A stretch of DNA of 46,573 nucleotides, from IMG/VR virus record IMGVR_UViG_3300033148_006358, positions 1 to 46,573 of that record. One strand, 5' to 3'. Source of the DNA: a virus. The stretch's first letter is position 1. Each line of letters begins with the position of its first letter. The position numbers and the translations under genes were made by a program. Shown here in pieces: positions 15,168 through 23,201 of the stretch. The notes below the pieces were generated by a model. It saw only the letters and a program-made list of their open reading frames with translations. It ran no database searches and had not been told where the DNA came from.

Positions 15168-15754
15168 TTCAACACCTCCTTGTTCAAAAATGCCAACCCT
15201 ATCGCAATGGCGTCTGCTTCTCCGTCAGTAATGCTATCAATCTCACGTTTATGTTCTTTGTATTTAGGGGTAAAGCCATACAGTTTACACACAGAAGCCA
15301 TTGTTTCTGATTTTGAGAGGGTTAATCCAGTTTCAAGTGAAACTCTGTATATTTCTTTCTTGCAGGCGTCCTTGTCGTCGCCAAAGGCAACCTTTTTAGC
15401 CATTGCTTTTATTGTTGGGACACATAGTTCCTCTAAGGGTATTTTATGCTTTCTGCAGGCTTGTCTGATAACACAGACGTATTCACATTGGTTCAGTTTG
15501 CTTACTGCGTTACCCGAATTTAATGTAGGGTGTTCGGATACGACATGGTCGATGATATACTCTTCAAAGAGTGGGTCAAATATTGCTTCATAACATTCTA
15601 TCTTATGATCTTGGGTTACAGATTTTAGGTTTTTTAAACCAAACATTTTTTGTGCGTGTTTTTGGCAATCAAAAGACTCGTGGCTTTTAAGTTCTTTGTC
15701 CTTGAATACCGCCATCGCTCCGTTTTGACCTGGGTCTATCGCCAGTATATACAT
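15164..15754 (-). CDS. ruvC: RuvC-type Holliday junction resolvase
   Basis: 196 residues starting after GGAGGTATGG. It has the RNase H-fold resolvase pattern: LAIDPGQNGAMAVF with the first catalytic aspartate at residue 6, SEHP with the second acidic residue at about 73, and the C-terminal EIDSITDGEADAIAIG with the last catalytic aspartates. It should cut branched DNA made by RecT/YqaJ recombination before packaging. It is about the length of bacterial RuvC. Confidence 0.88.
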   Translation of the reverse strand: MYILAIDPGQNGAMAVFKDKELKSHESFDCQKHAQKMFGLKNLKSVTQDHKIECYEAIFDPLFEEYIIDHVVSEHPTLNSGNAVSKLNQCEYVCVIRQACRKHKIPLEELCVPTIKAMAKKVAFGDDKDACKKEIYRVSLETGLTLSKSETMASVCKLYGFTPKYKEHKREIDSITDGEADAIAIGLAFLNKEVLK

Positions 15755-15763
15755 CCATACCTC

Positions 15764-16003
15764 CTATGTCCAGAAGTTGCCGTCTGGAGTAACGTTGATT
15801 TTGTTTTCAAGATAGCCGTCCTTGTCTTCCTTGAACGTTAATTCCGTGTCGATTGTTTCAACTAACATTCGCTCAGCCTCAAACGCGGTATTCGCTATTA
15901 TCGTGTCGTCTGGAAAGTTCTTAAAAAACCCAACAAAGACATTTTTATCGTTTATGTGGTCTTTTACTTTTACTATTTCTGTTTTGTATATTCTCTTATT
16001 CAT
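15764..16003 (-). CDS. Hypothetical early protein (79 residues)
   Basis: ATG at 16003 follows TTGGAGGAGAAA and overlaps the stop of the helicase-loader gene (ATGA). The product is alpha/beta with the segment VFVGFFKNFPDDTIIANTAF. Translational coupling to the helicase loader suggests a replication-linked role, but no family is recognised. Confidence 0.7.
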   Translation of the reverse strand: MNKRIYKTEIVKVKDHINDKNVFVGFFKNFPDDTIIANTAFEAERMLVETIDTELTFKEDKDGYLENKINVTPDGNFWT

Positions 16004-16728
16004 TTTCTCCTCCAATCTTTTCCGTGCATCGGCAACATCCGACACATCTCATAAAGCCTTGACATGCTCGCCTCTCCAATATTGCCGTCCAACACGTCCA
16101 GTTCGGAGTTGCAAGTTACTATTAAGGGTAGCATGTTCTCGTATCTTGTGTTAATTATATCATACAAAATTTCTTTTGTCCAGTCCGTTGACTTGACTTT
16201 GTCTATATCGTCAAGAATCGCAAGCCTGGCACGTTTTATTTTTTTTGTTATTTCGTTAACGCTCTCTCCTTTCCCTATTGCTTCTTTAAGCCTCCTAAAA
16301 AGAGTAACAACGTTATAAACAATAACCGACATTTCGCTGTGTCGCATAACATCTATTGCGATTGCTGATGCGAGATGTGTTTTACCAACACCCGTGTTCC
16401 CGTAAAAAAGAATTCCCCTTCCCGTCTTGTGTAATTTCTCGAAGTTTTTGGCATACAGCCATGCTTTGCCGTGTGCCTCTTTTATTTCCTTTGAAACGCT
16501 TTCCGTTTTGAACTTCTTGAAAACCATTGTCTTGAATCTTTTTCCAAGACCAGAGGCTTCCATGAATCCTTCTAATTTTTCTCTTTTACGGGTTTCTTTT
16601 TCCTTCTCTTCTCTTTCTTTTTCCTTTTTTTCTTGACATTCACACATTTTCGGAAATCTGAAACCAAGCGATTCACCAAAGATGATCTCCTTTCCACACG
16701 CTGGGCATGTTTTTTTATTGTTGTTCAA
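16000..16728 (-). CDS. DnaC-like helicase loader, AAA+ ATPase
   Basis: 242 residues. The start codon is TTG at 16728, since no in-frame ATG precedes the N-terminal zinc motif. CPAC near residue 8 and CEC near 35 form a zinc site, as in phage and Firmicute DnaC/DnaI loaders. Walker A is GNTGVGKTHL (about 110-119), Walker B is LAILDDI (about 170), and a sensor-like VTCNS follows. It would load the host replicative helicase, because the phage has none of its own. The C-terminal arginine-rich end is normal for the family. Confidence 0.85.
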   Translation of the reverse strand: MNNNKKTCPACGKEIIFGESLGFRFPKMCECQEKKEKEREEKEKETRKREKLEGFMEASGLGKRFKTMVFKKFKTESVSKEIKEAHGKAWLYAKNFEKLHKTGRGILFYGNTGVGKTHLASAIAIDVMRHSEMSVIVYNVVTLFRRLKEAIGKGESVNEITKKIKRARLAILDDIDKVKSTDWTKEILYDIINTRYENMLPLIVTCNSELDVLDGNIGEASMSRLYEMCRMLPMHGKDWRRK

Positions 16729-17050
16729 TTGTGTTTACCTTTACCAGATTGTAGTTTTGTTTTTCCCCATGTTTATACATTTTTGCTTCCCCATAGTTCC
16801 ACGAAATCCACTCAGCATCCATTTTCATTATTCGATATAAACGTTCTTTGTTTTCATATTCTTTTTCTATCCTCTCTGCTTGTTTGTCATATGCCTCATA
16901 GCGTTTTTTGTTTATCTCATCTGTTTCATCTATTATAAATGATAAGGCTCTCAAGAAAATGAAAATAGTTGCACTGATAATAAAAACTGAAATCATTATC
17001 AAAGACAACATTTGCATTAAATTGTATAGGTTCAAAAGTAATGGTTTCAC
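16715..17050 (-). CDS. Small membrane protein with coiled-coil tail
   Basis: 111 residues. The start is GTG at 17050, overlapping the groES stop (GTGA) and preceded by GGGGGTG. Residues 12-36 form a transmembrane helix (LSLIMISVFIISATIFIFL), followed by a charged coiled coil (residues 40-75). Short basic tail. Function unknown; it sits between the co-chaperonin and the helicase loader. Confidence 0.65.
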   Translation of the reverse strand: MKPLLLNLYNLMQMLSLIMISVFIISATIFIFLRALSFIIDETDEINKKRYEAYDKQAERIEKEYENKERLYRIMKMDAEWISWNYGEAKMYKHGEKQNYNLVKVNTIEQQ

Positions 17051-17346
17051 TTTGTTTCACCCCCTTGTTTAGCGGTTATGCCAACCTCACGCAGAAGGAT
17101 GTATTCATCGCCGTCAATTTTTAATATTTCGCCGACACCTTGACTATAATATACCGTGTCGCCGATATTAACAGACATTGGTATGATTTTCCCTTCGCTG
17201 TTCTTCTTGCCTGGACCTGTTGCCTCGACAATACCTTTTGGAAGGTATCGTCCCGTGTTTGATGGTAAAACGATTCCTCCTCTTGATTTTTCTGTCATTA
17301 CGATTGGTTTCACCAACACCCTATCGCCTAAAGGTTTAAAGTTCAT
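17047..17346 (-). CDS. groES: GroES-type co-chaperonin
   Basis: 99 residues from the ATG at 17346 (after AAGGAGGCAGAGA). The upstream in-frame extension is not needed. It begins MNFKPLGDRVLVKPI and has the mobile-loop GGIVL, GIVEATGPG, the roof segment, and VGDTVYYSQGVGEIL, then DEYILLRE, all typical of GroES. It should cap host GroEL and may help fold the capsid protein, as gp31 does for T4. No GroEL is present in the genome. Confidence 0.93.
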   Translation of the reverse strand: MNFKPLGDRVLVKPIVMTEKSRGGIVLPSNTGRYLPKGIVEATGPGKKNSEGKIIPMSVNIGDTVYYSQGVGEILKIDGDEYILLREVGITAKQGGETK

Positions 17347-17398
17347 TCTCTGCCTCCTTGTAATATTCTTTATAATTTGAAACACCCTCTTTGTTATA

Positions 17399-17623
17399 TC
17401 AAATAGCGCGTTTCCCTTCACATACTGTTTCATATATTTGAAACAAACGATCTAAACAACCTGCTTTAAATACCATATTGTCCATATAACGATGATTCTT
17501 GACGACAAGAGCAAATAAAAAGCCAACCTTCCCAGTTTCACCATCTTTATAGTTTAAACTCCACAACTCAAAAGATCCATCATCTACCACTTTCTTATAC
17601 CCTAACTTCTCCAGTTTATTCAT
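17399..17623 (-). CDS. Hypothetical early protein (74 residues)
   Basis: Start ATG at 17623 after GGGAGGTAATAAA, overlapping the methyltransferase stop (ATGA). Alpha/beta, with two cysteines in the second half. No family recognised. Confidence 0.7.
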   Translation of the reverse strand: MNKLEKLGYKKVVDDGSFELWSLNYKDGETGKVGFLFALVVKNHRYMDNMVFKAGCLDRLFQIYETVCEGKRAI

Positions 17624-18270
17624 TTTATTACCTCCCTTATATCCCGTCCGTCTATTTCGTTGCCAATGGCATCCCAGCCATCGGCTTGTTCTCGTGCAAA
17701 AAGTTCCACTCGTGGTAGGCTTCCCATTAATTTGACTATCTTATCTCGTGTTTCGGGTGGTTTGGCACTATGCCCCATAGACGGAGCAACGATCAACTGG
17801 AAAACACCCGCACAATCTCTTTTTGGTTTACCTTTTGTCGCAAGCAGGCATGGTTCAACATCAACAATATCTTCTGGACACATTTCCGAGCCTTCTCTGG
17901 TGGCAAACAAACACGGTTCGATATTTCCCCTCGTCCATCTGCCAAGACCATAAGATGGTGTTTTTTTATTCTTGTTTATTTTTAACCATATAAAGCCACC
18001 ACTTTTGTATTTAAAACCCCACGCCTTGATTACATTCAAGGCTTCTTCAATTTTTGGAAACGTCGCCCACATAAACAAAATACAATCATCGTTAGCAATA
18101 TTTTTAACTGGAATATCGCATATTTCTTCAACCGTCATTACGTCATAGTGATTTTTAGCGGCACCTCGACAAGTGGCATCGCGATATGACCAGGGCGGTT
18201 ACGGGTCGGCATAGATTATGGAATATTTCTTTCCACTTTCTACGCCGACCAAATCCTCACTTTTATTCAT
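17620..18270 (-). pseudogene. MT-A70 family adenine methyltransferase interrupted by in-frame TAA in its catalytic motif
   Basis: The gene starts at the ATG at 18270, coupled to the upstream stop (ATGA), and reads YSIIYADP before a TAA at 18199-18201. The same frame then continues PPWSYRD... to the stop at 17620. MT-A70 enzymes have DPPW here; the DNA reads GAC CCG TAA CCG CCC TGG, so a 6-base insertion carrying a stop splits the motif. The rest is intact: an ILFMWAT motif, AWGFKYKSGGFIW, an aromatic GLGRWTRGN, and MGSLPRVELFAR. It also has a second, diverged EPCLxAT copy (about residues 100-120 of the lower fragment), suggesting an internal duplication. An ORF from 18138 could be translated but lacks DPPW. 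Likely an inactivated N6-adenine methyltransferase. Confidence 0.85.
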
Positions 18271-18641
18271 TTTGTTATTTCCTTTCCTTCAACCCGCTTC
18301 TTTGGCTCTTCGGTTTCTTCGAATATAACATTAAATATCGCACCAAGCAACAGCAAGTGGTTTGGTTCTTTTGGGTTTGTTATATAGCCAGCAATAGCAC
18401 CTTCTATAATATTTGTTTCGTTCATACAAACAAGGGTTGAAAGTGTATTCGTTAACAATTTATCGTATTCCGTAATAAGATTAGAGTGTTCATGCAACAA
18501 TCTGTTGTTTTTGTATATCCACTCGTATATCTCTTCTTTTAATTTTATGAGAATTTCTTCATCATCTTTATCTCTTTTGGGAGCAAAAGATACAAATTCA
18601 TCCCAATGTGGAAATATTTTTTTAACATCATGTTCGCTCAT
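18267..18641 (-). CDS. Hypothetical early protein (124 residues)
   Basis: Start at 18641 behind GGAGGGTTAAA. The N-terminal half is helical and charged. Residues 85-115 contain a moderately hydrophobic stretch (LLLLGAIFNVIFEE). Its stop overlaps the methyltransferase start. No family recognised. Confidence 0.7.
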   Translation of the reverse strand: MSEHDVKKIFPHWDEFVSFAPKRDKDDEEILIKLKEEIYEWIYKNNRLLHEHSNLITEYDKLLTNTLSTLVCMNETNIIEGAIAGYITNPKEPNHLLLLGAIFNVIFEETEEPKKRVEGKEITK

Positions 18642-18642
18642 T

Positions 18643-18966
18643 TTAACCCTCCTTAGTTCTGTATTTTGTTGTAATCTCCAAGAACTGGTATAATATACAT
18701 AATCCTTCTAAGTCTAAACAGTCATAAGTTATATAACATTCTTCTGTGTCTTTTTCTGTATAATGAAAACCACAATCAGTTAAGTTGTTAACTGTAGAGG
18801 AGCAACTATCCCCTGGTATTTTCACCAAAAACAAGTCTTCGGTAGCATAATCATATCCTGTTGAGGGAAAGTTTTCAACTCTTTTTAATATCTTAACTAA
18901 CATTTCCACTTTCATCTCATTATACTCTTTTAAAACACTTATAGCATTAATTACAGTCCAATCCAT
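18643..18966 (-). CDS. Hypothetical early protein (107 residues)
   Basis: The ATG at 18966 follows GGGAGGCTAAAA and is preferred to the longer frame. The product is acidic with six cysteines in its second half (CSS, CGF, CYITYDCLD, LCI). No membrane segment. No family recognised. Confidence 0.7.
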   Translation of the reverse strand: MDWTVINAISVLKEYNEMKVEMLVKILKRVENFPSTGYDYATEDLFLVKIPGDSCSSTVNNLTDCGFHYTEKDTEECYITYDCLDLEGLCILYQFLEITTKYRTKEG

Positions 18967-18979
18967 TTTTAGCCTCCCT

Positions 18980-19393
18980 TTAAAACGGCATGTCGTTAGC
19001 GTCAAATTCATCGATTGTAATGTCCTCTACAGTTTCTTGAGAGATAGTGTTTTTTTGTTCTTGCTGTTCTTGTTGGTTGTTGTCGTTGTTTTTACAACCA
19101 ACGAATTCAAACCGATACACGTTAACCTTGTATTTGGTTCTATTCTTACCCGTTTCCTTCTCCTGCCACTTGTCGATTTTGATTGAGCCTTCAATCAGTA
19201 TTTGCGAACCCTTCTTTAAATACTGATTGATCAATTCTGCCGTTTTTTCCCATGCTACACAATCGAAGAAGTTGGCAGGTTGATCCTTTCTGTCGTTTTG
19301 GGCAACAGAAAATGTGCAAAGTTGCTTGCCACCATTGGTATATTTCAGTTCTGGATCCCTTGCCAAACGACCCATTAAGAAGAACTTATTCAT
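18980..19393 (-). CDS. ssb: Single-stranded DNA-binding protein
   Basis: 137 residues from the ATG at 19393 (after GGAGGGCAACA). It has the OB-fold signature of bacterial SSB: MNKFFLMGRLARDPEL, CTFSVAQND, FFDCVAWEKTAELI, LKKGSQILIEGSIK. A Q/N-rich linker leads to an acidic tip ending DANDMPF, the form that recruits replication and recombination partners. It overlaps the recT gene and clearly works with RecT and YqaJ. Confidence 0.95.
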   Translation of the reverse strand: MNKFFLMGRLARDPELKYTNGGKQLCTFSVAQNDRKDQPANFFDCVAWEKTAELINQYLKKGSQILIEGSIKIDKWQEKETGKNRTKYKVNVYRFEFVGCKNNDNNQQEQQEQKNTISQETVEDITIDEFDANDMPF

Positions 19394-20378
19394 TGTTGCC
19401 CTCCACAAGCCCCTTTAACACACCTATCATCGTCTTGTATTCATCAACAGTAATATCAGGCATGTTTTTGCCACTCGCATATTGCAAGACTAAATCATTA
19501 ACTGCGTTCTTATCGTTACCAAGGGCGTCTTGGCAAAGGTTGTTGAATGTTTTTCTCTGTGTTTCAATGGCTGTTTCTTTTTTTGCTTGTTCAGCAGGCA
19601 CATAATCAATATAACTACCACTTTCAAAATCCTCTTTTGAATCAGGTAAATGTGCAATCGTTTCATCTCTTGACAAAGCATCTATCTTTTCAATTGACAC
19701 GGGGAGCCATTTAATAGCATCCCTGACGACAGTTTTTCTTATCATCGCTTCGTAGTCAGTGTTCCACGGTGAACTCGAACTGTTTCTTGATGCGGATCTT
19801 GCCTTTTTCTTCATTATGTCTTGATACGGCATGTAGTGAATATGATGACCGCCACTTTTAAAACGGGTTACCATATAACAGCCCCTAATATCTCCACCAT
19901 CCTCGAAAGTTTTATCTTCACGAAGATACCACGGGACATGGGTAAGTTTTTCCTCAACGCCGTAAACAAGATTAAGTTTGTCGTTTTGATAAACAATATG
20001 AACATTTAACGATGCGATTTCGCTTGATCGTCGCAAGAGATCAAGGTATCCTTTATAACCAATTATAAACTGACACTCTCGCCCATAAGGAATAAAATAG
20101 CAATGCCCAAGAAGACCAGGCTCAAGCCCCAATTGGGCAGACTGCATTACTGCAGCGAGAACACTGTCCCTTGTGCAATCTAAAAGTTTAGGTGTTGTCC
20201 TTATTGCATATAAAGCCAACCTTGCAAGCCTTTCTGGTGTTATATGTTTTGGTAACACCATTGCCATTTGTTTTTTAAAACCTACAGATTTTAAAAAGTC
20301 TTCCACTGTTGGTTCTCTTTTTGATAAAGCCTGATTATCCGCTCTTTTTGCAAGAGCCTGCGTTGTGTTTTTATTCAT
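19386..20378 (-). CDS. recT: RecT-type single-strand annealing recombinase
   Basis: 330 residues starting after GGAGAGTAAAA. The N-terminal half carries the RecT hallmarks: LARLALYAIRTTPKL, then LAAVMQSAQLGLEPG, QFIIGYKGYLDLLRRS, GCYMVTRFKSGG and the late core motif MIRKTVVRDAIKWLP. It anneals complementary strands exposed by the YqaJ exonuclease encoded directly upstream (overlap of 8 bases) and acts with SSB downstream, forming a complete phage recombination cassette. Confidence 0.95.
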   Translation of the reverse strand: MNKNTTQALAKRADNQALSKREPTVEDFLKSVGFKKQMAMVLPKHITPERLARLALYAIRTTPKLLDCTRDSVLAAVMQSAQLGLEPGLLGHCYFIPYGRECQFIIGYKGYLDLLRRSSEIASLNVHIVYQNDKLNLVYGVEEKLTHVPWYLREDKTFEDGGDIRGCYMVTRFKSGGHHIHYMPYQDIMKKKARSASRNSSSSPWNTDYEAMIRKTVVRDAIKWLPVSIEKIDALSRDETIAHLPDSKEDFESGSYIDYVPAEQAKKETAIETQRKTFNNLCQDALGNDKNAVNDLVLQYASGKNMPDITVDEYKTMIGVLKGLVEGNNE

Positions 20379-21324
20379 TTTTACTCTCCTTTTTTAGTTT
20401 TTTAATAGAAAATCTTCTTTGTTGGCTTTCTACCACAAACTTGTCATATATTTTTGGATACTGATCTTTTAGGGTTTTGGAATCAAGTCGCCTTGAAACA
20501 CTGTTGACCCATCCTACCTCAAAGTTATCAACAAAACCCTTGTGAAACTCTCCAAGACTTTGTTTCAACTGTTGTTGTGCCTCTTTTTTACGCTTCTCAG
20601 CGTCTTTCATGTTTTCGTGTGCTTCTAAATATTGCTGAACCCAGCCTTTGTTTTCTGGTGGCAAATATATTTCTTCTTGCTTTACAAATGTATAAAGGTT
20701 GTCTAAAACATCGTCGGCATCCTTTGAGCCATCGGGAGATGGCATTTCCATGTTCACAACCTTATCCCAGAACTCGGATTCAATCTTTATTAAATGTTTT
20801 ATTGCCTCGTCATCACGATCGACAACAAAACATCTATACTCTTGACCGCCTATTAGCACTGCGAGATACCAGCGAACAAAATCAGTAACAGCCATGCTGT
20901 GTTGGCACTGAAGAAATCCTTCGGGCGGAACCTCGTCTTCCGTCCATTTATCAGCACTGTAAACGCTCGTTGTTTTACACTCAAGCCCTGCTTTTTCGCC
21001 CACAACGAGCCTGTCAACATTCACAAGCATAAAATCATAATCAGCATGTCCCAAAATATAGTTTACATTACGAACCTTTTTGCCTGTTCTTTTTGTAAAC
21101 TCCCTTGCCACAACTTCTTCAAGTTGCGTCCCCCAATACATTCTTTCATTTTCTTCTATTGGTTCTGTTTGTCCTGTTTTATCAAGCCAGACACTTAAAG
21201 GAGAACGCCAACGATTCAGCCCTGCTACTGCAGCCGCATCGCTTCCCCCAATGCCCTTCTGCCGCCATTTGAGCCAATCCTCACGGCTGAGGTTCTTTTT
21301 ATTCACGAGTTTTATAGCGTTCAT
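20371..21324 (-). CDS. YqaJ-family viral exonuclease
   Basis: 317 residues from the ATG at 21324, which follows GGAGGAGGTTGGAGA and overlaps the upstream stop by four bases. Residues 15-45 (WLKWRQKGIGGSDAAAVAGL) and 65-80 (YWGTQLEEVVAREF) are the YqaJ N-terminal motifs. NVDRLV followed by LECKTT supplies the D...ExK nuclease core, and GFLQCQHSMAV completes the site. A lysine-rich coiled coil near 225-260 may contact RecT. Role: 5'-3' resection for RecT-mediated annealing. Confidence 0.93.
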   Translation of the reverse strand: MNAIKLVNKKNLSREDWLKWRQKGIGGSDAAAVAGLNRWRSPLSVWLDKTGQTEPIEENERMYWGTQLEEVVAREFTKRTGKKVRNVNYILGHADYDFMLVNVDRLVVGEKAGLECKTTSVYSADKWTEDEVPPEGFLQCQHSMAVTDFVRWYLAVLIGGQEYRCFVVDRDDEAIKHLIKIESEFWDKVVNMEMPSPDGSKDADDVLDNLYTFVKQEEIYLPPENKGWVQQYLEAHENMKDAEKRKKEAQQQLKQSLGEFHKGFVDNFEVGWVNSVSRRLDSKTLKDQYPKIYDKFVVESQQRRFSIKKLKKESKNE

Positions 21325-21569
21325 TCTCCAACCTCCTCCAGCCATTGTTTTATAGCATCCGTTAGATAACCTGTCGGAAAATCAATATTGTATAAGTCTG
21401 AAAAAGCGTTGTTAAGAATATCAACAATTTTTCTTGTGAGATCGTTTACTTCATCGATCGTTCTCTGCTCGGAAATCTCGTCATCGTCCTCGTTATAATA
21501 AGGATCGTTTCTTGTGTCGTTTTTGTATCTAACAACAGATGTTTCTCCTAAATATTTTTCTAAATTCAT
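21321..21569 (-). CDS. Hypothetical protein, first gene after the recombination promoter
   Basis: 82 residues, ATG at 21569 after GAGGTGATTAC and only about 12 bases after the predicted transcription start. Acidic and helical, with an NDPYYNEDDDE linker. It is coupled to the exonuclease gene (ATGA). No family recognised. Confidence 0.7.
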   Translation of the reverse strand: MNLEKYLGETSVVRYKNDTRNDPYYNEDDDEISEQRTIDEVNDLTRKIVDILNNAFSDLYNIDFPTGYLTDAIKQWLEEVGE

Positions 21570-21586
21570 GTAATCACCTCAACGTT

Positions 21587-21615
21587 ATTGTAGCATGTTT
21601 AATGTTAAATGTCAA
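21587..21615 (-). promoter_or_regulatory. Promoter of the recombination/replication operon
   Basis: On the minus strand TTGACA (21615-21610), a 17-base spacer ending CATGC, and TACAAT (21592-21587). It lies in the only gap in this stretch and drives yqaJ, recT, ssb and the genes to 12.2 kb. Confidence 0.85.
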
Positions 21616-21616
21616 A

Positions 21617-22153
21617 CTATTCTTGGTATAATTTTTCGTTGCTTCTGTCATAACAGCCGAAGGCATTATGGTGTTTTGTAAAGTTATAATCTATAACTGT
21701 ATTGCCGAAGTATTTATCATTATAATGCTCTACACCGATAACATCAATACCGCAACGATCTCCTTTGTGATACATTCTATCTATAGTTTTTATTGAATAC
21801 ATTCCACTATCCTCCTTCCATGTTTCCTTAACAGGCTTAGAATATCCGTCGATGTTTATAATAATGAAATTGTATATAAATTCCATCACTTCTTCTTTTT
21901 CCATTTTTTTATATGTAACTATTGTCAAACGACTTGTTTTACTACTGTTGTGACTGCTCCCAGCTCTTTCAAATTTGATTGTTTTTATGTTGTTAATATT
22001 TTTAATTGGTATCGCATATATATTTTTTTTAATAATATATCCCTTTTTCTTCCATTTTCTCAATTCTGCTTGCTCAAAAAGATCATTTACCATAAGCATC
22101 AAAATGATAATCAATAGTGGAGTTCCCAACACCCACAAAATTATTTTAATCAT
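21617..22153 (-). CDS. Membrane-anchored hypothetical protein (178 residues)
   Basis: Residues 3-23 are a single transmembrane helix (IILWVLGTPLLIIILMLMV) followed by a basic stretch, so the C-terminal domain is probably cytoplasmic if the N-terminus is outside. The soluble part is alpha/beta. The start overlaps the stop of the RHH gene. Function unknown. Confidence 0.7.
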   Translation of the reverse strand: MIKIILWVLGTPLLIIILMLMVNDLFEQAELRKWKKKGYIIKKNIYAIPIKNINNIKTIKFERAGSSHNSSKTSRLTIVTYKKMEKEEVMEFIYNFIIINIDGYSKPVKETWKEDSGMYSIKTIDRMYHKGDRCGIDVIGVEHYNDKYFGNTVIDYNFTKHHNAFGCYDRSNEKLYQE

Positions 22154-22632
22154 ATGTCAAACTCCTTCCTGTATTTTTCATCAATGGCTTCTTCAATAAG
22201 GGCTGTCATCGATCTTCCTGTTTGGTATTTCAAAGACATAAGCATGTCGTGATGTTTTACATCAACACGAACTGCTTTAAACTTCTTCCAGTTCTCCCTC
22301 GTCCTGTCGGTATAACGAGGGAAAAACTTTTTATAGAGGTCTTGCCTGTCCGCCTCATTCACAAGTCTTTTCGCTTCTTTTTCTGAGATTAAATAGGCAA
22401 CAGGTTCCTTTTTGGAGTCAAAAGAATATATAGAAACAAAAGACATGCCTTTATACTCCTTTTGTAAACGGGTTATGCCAAGATGCGCGCCCACTTTCAG
22501 GTAATACCATATCTTGTATTTGGGATCGTAAACATCCAAATCCCTATTGATGTTCACGGCTGGCACAAACCAGGGATCTCCCTCGCAATAGATGTTCACT
22601 TTGTCAAATTTGGTTTTTCTTCGCTTGCTCAT
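22150..22632 (-). CDS. Ribbon-helix-helix domain protein
   Basis: 160 residues from the ATG at 22632 (MSKRRKTKF), whose start overlaps the stop of a 29-codon ORF (ATGA). The C-terminal 45 residues (KAVRVDVKHHDMLMSLKYQT, then GRSMTALIEEAIDEKY) match the ribbon-helix-helix pattern of Arc/CopG-type DNA-binding proteins. The N-terminal 110 residues are alpha/beta and unassigned. It may regulate early transcription or partner a small-molecule or protein-binding domain. The longer frame to 22773 is rejected because the micro-ORF has the better ribosome-binding site. Confidence 0.75.
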   Translation of the reverse strand: MSKRRKTKFDKVNIYCEGDPWFVPAVNINRDLDVYDPKYKIWYYLKVGAHLGITRLQKEYKGMSFVSIYSFDSKKEPVAYLISEKEAKRLVNEADRQDLYKKFFPRYTDRTRENWKKFKAVRVDVKHHDMLMSLKYQTGRSMTALIEEAIDEKYRKEFDI

Positions 22633-22718
22633 TGCAAGTCCCCTCTCTCTTCTCTGAGCATCTGTATGCCCATAACAAGAACAGAGTATGCCAAAATATA
22701 TATTGTTGCTGTTTCCAT
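22629..22718 (-). CDS. 29-residue single-pass membrane micro-protein
   Basis: ATG at 22718 overlaps the TAA of the upstream gene (TAATG), follows AAAGGAGGAGG with good spacing, and the frame ends in a TGA that overlaps the next ATG (ATGA). Residues 4-20 (ATIYILAYSVLVMGIQM) are hydrophobic and the tail is charged (LREERGDLQ), so it would sit in the membrane as one short helix. The double overlap is strong evidence that it is translated. Function unknown; a regulator of membrane proteins or a small antagonist is possible. Confidence 0.65.
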   Translation of the reverse strand: METATIYILAYSVLVMGIQMLREERGDLQ

Positions 22719-23020
22719 TATTCATCCTCCTCCTTTGCGGGTGATCCATAAAACCCAACCCAGTCATCGGCACTTATAATAAACGGCTTTTCTTCCCATG
22801 TCGGAAGTTGTCTTTTTGCTCGCTCAGCGTTTTCTCTCCCTTTAGGACACGAGCAAAACTTACTGTGAAGGTATCGCCCGTTTTTGTATCCGTCAACAAC
22901 GCCATTGCCACCACATACAGAGCAAACATGTTTATAATAATTTGGTTTCCATTCAATGCCACCAACAGAATCAATGATCTTCGACGGTATAAACATAGAG
23001 ATTTTTTCGTTATTATCCAT
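22718..23020 (-). CDS. Zinc-finger protein with half a DnaJ-type motif
   Basis: 100 residues. CSVCGGNGVV (about residues 33-42) is a CxxCGGxG zinc knuckle like those of DnaJ, and FCSCPKG about 20 residues later supplies two more cysteines. Acidic C-terminus. Possibly binds zinc and a nucleic acid or a protein; partner unknown. Start at 23020 overlaps the upstream gene by eight bases. Confidence 0.72.
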   Translation of the reverse strand: MDNNEKISMFIPSKIIDSVGGIEWKPNYYKHVCSVCGGNGVVDGYKNGRYLHSKFCSCPKGRENAERAKRQLPTWEEKPFIISADDWVGFYGSPAKEEDE

Positions 23021-23201
23021 TATCCGCCTCCTCTTTAAGTCTTTCCCACTCTATTTTAATCATTTTCTTTGACATTTTAAGGGTTTTAATGTCCCAAAAA
23101 CCCTTCTCGTCCTTTTTGTAAATAACAATTTCCTTTTCGGTTAAAATAGCCGTATCGCCGTTTTTATATTTGATCTTGTCCAATGGATCCATCTTTGTCA
23201 T
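23013..23201 (-). CDS. Small early protein (62 residues)
   Basis: Start ATG at 23201 after GAGGAGGCGCGCA. Lysine-rich, beta-strand pattern (DTAILTEKEIVIYKKDEKGF). It overlaps the upstream gene by 38 bases. No family recognised. Confidence 0.65.
   Translation of the reverse strand: MTKMDPLDKIKYKNGDTAILTEKEIVIYKKDEKGFWDIKTLKMSKKMIKIEWERLKEEADNG

Noticed and set aside
21324-21345. Upstream start for the YqaJ gene
   Set aside because: The ATG at 21324 has the ribosome-binding site and the four-base overlap; the longer form adds a glycine-rich stretch that encodes that site.
22632-22773. N-terminal extension of the RHH protein
   Set aside because: The extension overlaps a micro-ORF with better start signals and the sequence is unlike the rest of the protein.
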